Shown here: positions 61,715 through 64,000 of the stretch, piece by piece
Numbering within the stretch: the first letter of the stretch is position 1
Layout: each line of letters begins with the position of its first letter
Source: Clostridiales bacterium DTU053
GTDB lineage: Bacteria; Bacillota; Clostridia; Oscillospirales; Acutalibacteraceae
DNA: 64,000 nt
Direction: 5' to 3'
NCBI GenBank assembly: GCA_001512765.1
Contig: LFSO01000040.1
Location: 1 to 64,000 of the forward strand
The notes under the pieces: model-generated
Seen by the model: the letters and a program-made list of their open reading frames with translations, nothing else
Database searches by the model: none
What the model was told of the DNA's origin: nothing
Made by a program: the position numbers and the translations under genes

Positions 61715-61741
61715 ACAAAAAAAATCGCCCCGAGGGGCGAT
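61715..61741 (-). terminator. Second of two tandem terminators after the acyltransferase-like gene
   Basis: Seven-pair GC-rich stem (61724-61730 with 61735-61741), four-base loop, T-run on the minus strand. It backs up the hairpin at 61752-61785 and separates the upstream transcript from spoIIIA. Confidence 0.85.
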
Positions 61742-61751
61742 GGGCATAAAA

Positions 61752-61785
61752 AAATCCCCCTGAAATCAAGGGGAAATTTTTTATT
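61752..61785 (-). terminator. First tandem terminator after the acyltransferase-like gene
   Basis: Stem of AAATCCCC with GGGG-A-ATTT (one unpaired base), followed on the minus strand by a T-run. Confidence 0.75.
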
Positions 61786-62669
61786 TATTTGTTTAACGGA
61801 AGGTCATCGTAGAAGAACACGCCGTAGCCGTTTGCCACTGTGTTGCCCTTTTTGAGCCAGGAGGCGTATGCCCTTTGCAGGGAGGTCTCCTGCGGCAGGT
61901 CATCGGGGTCGCCGTTGTAGGCTTTTCCGAAAATTCTCCAGCAGTCGCCGAAATGGGGCTGCTCCTTGCTCCAGACAATATCAAAGTCCTCCATGAACTT
62001 TAAGATATTGGAGTTTTCGGGCAGGAACTCAGTGTGTCTGGGGTACAAAAGCCATGAATTGCAAACAAATGCGATGGGCTTGCCGTTAAAGCGGTCCTTG
62101 TAGAACTCGGCCGCCCTTTTATACGCGTCAAGGCAAAGCTCCTTGTGCAGCGGACCTGCGGAGGGAATATGTATATTGATTACAAGGTCACCCTTTTTAA
62201 GCTCCTTGTCGCCCTTTTTGTAGTCAAAATCAATTTCGCTGGGCTCGAACTGAAGGCGACCGAGAGCGAAACGGTCAAGCCTGTAAAAACGCCTGAACCA
62301 ATTTGCCACGAAGGAGCCCCATACTCCCTCGACATGATGGCACTCCATCAGCTTCCACTTTAAGTCTGAAACTGTGTCATAATATATCTCATAGGGGAGA
62401 TTGTTTTCTTCGTAAAGCTCTCTGAGCCTCTTTGAAAGGCAGATAAAATACAGAAGATGCAGAGTGAACTTGTGGACGCCGCATTTTTCCGCGAGATTTG
62501 TGAGCTTGTCGAGAAGGTCGTCGCCGAGGTCATAAGCCTCAACAAGGCCCATAAACTCCCCTGCCGTTTCCTCGCAGGCGCTCACCTTGTCAAAGGCGTC
62601 AAGAAAACACTCCTTAGCCTCTGCGGGGTATTTGAATTCATCGCAAAACATTGACACATAATTTCTCAT
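61785..62669 (-). CDS. Acyltransferase-like protein (DUF5596 plus GNAT-like C-terminal domain)
   Basis: A 294-residue soluble protein. The N-terminal ~110 residues are helical (EAKECFLDAFDKVSACEETAGEFMGLVE in outline). The rest contains NLPYEIYYDTVSDLKWK, GSFVANWFRRFYRLDRFALGRLQFE, INIHIPSAGPL and FVCNSWLLYPRH, the pattern of the two-domain proteins annotated as acyltransferase domain-containing (GNAT-like C-terminal domain). The donor and acceptor are unknown. The start is ATG 62669 after GGAGTG; it lies 23 bases downstream of the sialidase-like gene and is probably in the same transcript. Confidence 0.82.
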   Translation of the reverse strand: MRNYVSMFCDEFKYPAEAKECFLDAFDKVSACEETAGEFMGLVEAYDLGDDLLDKLTNLAEKCGVHKFTLHLLYFICLSKRLRELYEENNLPYEIYYDTVSDLKWKLMECHHVEGVWGSFVANWFRRFYRLDRFALGRLQFEPSEIDFDYKKGDKELKKGDLVINIHIPSAGPLHKELCLDAYKRAAEFYKDRFNGKPIAFVCNSWLLYPRHTEFLPENSNILKFMEDFDIVWSKEQPHFGDCWRIFGKAYNGDPDDLPQETSLQRAYASWLKKGNTVANGYGVFFYDDLPLNK

Positions 62670-62692
62670 TGTAAACACTCCTAATAAACATT

Positions 62693-63790
62693 CTACCATT
62701 CCAATTTGCGAATTGTGGTGCGGCAAAGACAAGAATGACAGGTCTTATCCCCGCTGCAGTAAGATAAAAGCATTGAGTTCTCCCCCGTAAAGTAAATTGC
62801 GGGATAGCAGAAGCCCGCCTCGGGGTCGTCCTCGATAATGCAGTAATCGCTAAAGTTTATGCCGTCCTCGCTCTCGGCAATAACCAAGGGGGTGCGTCCC
62901 CAGCTCAGAGATGTGTTTTCGTGAAGGTTTTTATCCCTGCCCTGATAGTTGGGGATTGGGTTCCATACCGCATAATACAGACCAGTATAGGGGTTCTGAG
63001 CGATTTTTAAGGGAGAAACGGGAGAAGTAAAGGCAGAGGGCTGGGGAAGCGTCCAGGACTTTCCGCCGTCAAGGGAAAAGCTCTCGTACTGGCACATAAG
63101 GTCGGTTCTGAAATAAGCGTAAAGAACGCCGTTATTTAGCTCAATCACGCCCGGCTCCTGAAGTCCGGTTTCCGAGCGATAAACGGGACACGCCAAAGTT
63201 CCAGAAAAGCTCTTCCATGTAAAGCCGTCATCATCTGAATAAGAAAACACAGCCAGAGCGGGGTCGATGCCGTAGATATTTTTCGGGTGCCGCCTGTGAA
63301 GTGCCGCGGGGACTATAAGCCTGCCGCTTTTGGTTCTGAGGACTCTGTTGTTGTTTACCACATAGTACTCGGGGTTGTGGGGCGAAAAGCAGCTGACGGC
63401 AGAGTAAAAAGTCTCGCCCTCATCGGCGGAGCGGCATAAAACATAGTCGGAGGTAAGGGCGTCCTTGTGCTTTATAAGATAAAAAAGCCCCAAATCGCCG
63501 TTTTGCAGCCTTAAAAGGCTCACGCTCATAATGTTCTCCACATTATGCTCCGACGCTTTTTTTAAGATACGAGGCGCCATGTCAAAGCTCTTGCCGCCGT
63601 CATGAGAATAAATGCAGGCTATGTCGCAGGGACGGTCGTCTTCGCTGCGGCTGCCCGTGTAGCGGCTGTAGGCAAAGAGGATTCGCCCGTCTTTCAGCTC
63701 TATAAAGTCGCCCTCGCTGTTTCTGGGGTTATTCTCAGAAGGGTTTAAAACAGCGACGATTTCGGATTTTTTATGTTTAAACTCTGCCAC
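62693..63790 (-). CDS. Sialidase / BNR-repeat glycoside hydrolase-like protein
   Basis: A ~365-residue six-bladed beta-propeller with Asp-box repeats SHDGGKSF, SDDDGFTW and SLDGGKSW, and the N-terminal NPRNSEGDFIELKDGRILFAYSRY (in outline) typical of exo-sialidase-like BNR proteins. Arg residues compatible with a carboxylate-binding triad are present (RYTGSR, RSETGLQEPG). There is no signal peptide, so it may act in the cytoplasm or on non-sialic substrates. The start is GTG 63790, seven bases after AAAGGGG. The open frame extends to TTG 63880 without support. Sialidase activity is not certain. Confidence 0.78.
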   Translation of the reverse strand: MAEFKHKKSEIVAVLNPSENNPRNSEGDFIELKDGRILFAYSRYTGSRSEDDRPCDIACIYSHDGGKSFDMAPRILKKASEHNVENIMSVSLLRLQNGDLGLFYLIKHKDALTSDYVLCRSADEGETFYSAVSCFSPHNPEYYVVNNNRVLRTKSGRLIVPAALHRRHPKNIYGIDPALAVFSYSDDDGFTWKSFSGTLACPVYRSETGLQEPGVIELNNGVLYAYFRTDLMCQYESFSLDGGKSWTLPQPSAFTSPVSPLKIAQNPYTGLYYAVWNPIPNYQGRDKNLHENTSLSWGRTPLVIAESEDGINFSDYCIIEDDPEAGFCYPAIYFTGENSMLLSYCSGDKTCHSCLCRTTIRKLEW

Positions 63791-63836
63791 ATCCACACCC
63801 CTTTTACAAAGGAGGAAAACCTCCCTACGACTATTG

Positions 63837-63865
63837 ATACTACCATAAGGCGCTGCGCTCAGCAA
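63837..63865 (-). promoter_or_regulatory. Likely promoter of the sialidase-like operon
   Basis: TTGCTG (63860-63865), 17-base spacer, TAGTAT (63837-63842) on the minus strand. A short hairpin (GGAGG/CCTCC, 63811-63824) follows in the leader just before the ribosome site. Confidence 0.45.
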
Positions 63866-63938
63866 TAGAAATTTGCGCAAAATTAGTTTTCTTTTGCGAA
63901 TAGGGTAAAATTTCAGGACAAGAAAGTTAAAAAGGCTA

Positions 63939-63967
63939 TTGATTTTTTTGCGACTATAGTTTATAAT
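63939..63967 (+). promoter_or_regulatory. Promoter reading out of the right edge
   Basis: TTGATT (63939-63944), 17-base spacer, TATAAT (63962-63967) on the plus strand. The gene it serves begins beyond base 64000. Confidence 0.6.
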
Positions 63968-64000
63968 ACACTTCGCACAGGTGATACGGACGCTTAGCTC

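Overview
The window reads as a chromosomal segment of an endospore-forming anaerobe of the Clostridia (Bacillota), most likely an uncultured gut Oscillospirales-type organism. The taxonomic call is inference. It rests on a complete spoIIIAA-AH sporulation operon, Firmicutes gene orders (SRP RNA-dnaX-ybaB-recR, DUF177-rpmF, coaD next to a coiled-coil protein), a T-box riboswitch, TTG/GTG starts with strong GGAGG ribosome sites, and many enzymes for host or plant glycans (GH106-like, GH29, sialidase-like, DUF4091). No rRNA, tRNA, CRISPR array, insertion sequence or prophage was recognised.

Layout. 1-1.2 kb: end of a fumarase beta subunit and a DivIVA-like coiled-coil protein (minus). 1.3-8.3 kb: a GH106-like glycosidase followed by pstS-C-A-B-phoU, where PstS has its two halves in swapped order. 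8.4-12.5 kb (minus): a sugar isomerase and a T-box controlled ABC importer of the TrpXYZ type. 12.5-13.7 kb: a low-complexity island with a catalytic-domain-less PglX (BREX-type methyltransferase) remnant and a 28-residue peptide gene with a sporulation-like promoter. 13.9-18.2 kb: rsmD-coaD-coiled coil, a DUF4830 protein and a secreted neutral-ceramidase-like protein. 18.3-25.8 kb (minus): SDR, CapA-like, nicotinate phosphoribosyltransferase, P-loop protein, pgi and two XRE regulators.

26-31 kb: DtxR-like regulator, amidohydrolase, DUF1846 and DUF4091 genes. 31-34 kb (minus): the TldD/TldE protease pair. 34-40 kb: a PAP2 phosphatase, a deaminase-phosphorylase-MtnA operon for 5'-deoxynucleoside salvage, a secreted PHP protein and a GIY-YIG protein. 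40-46.7 kb (minus): SRP RNA, dnaX, ybaB, recR, a FGGY kinase, an unknown protein and an N-terminally truncated nucleoside hydrolase. 46.8-56.7 kb: GH29 fucosidase, DUF177-rpmF-DUF512-der-thiN, and argH between two TIM-barrel isomerases, then a lipoprotein. 56.7-61.6 kb (minus): spoIIIA. 61.8-63.8 kb (minus): an acyltransferase-like protein and a sialidase-like protein; a promoter at the right edge points out of the window.

The strongest items for a second look are the circularly permuted PstS, the stand-alone PglX C-terminus, the 28-residue peptide gene, the T-box importer, the ceramidase-like protein without the family's serine motif, and the deaminase-PNP-MtnA operon. No clearly new multi-gene system was found; most of the window is core metabolism and cell biology.
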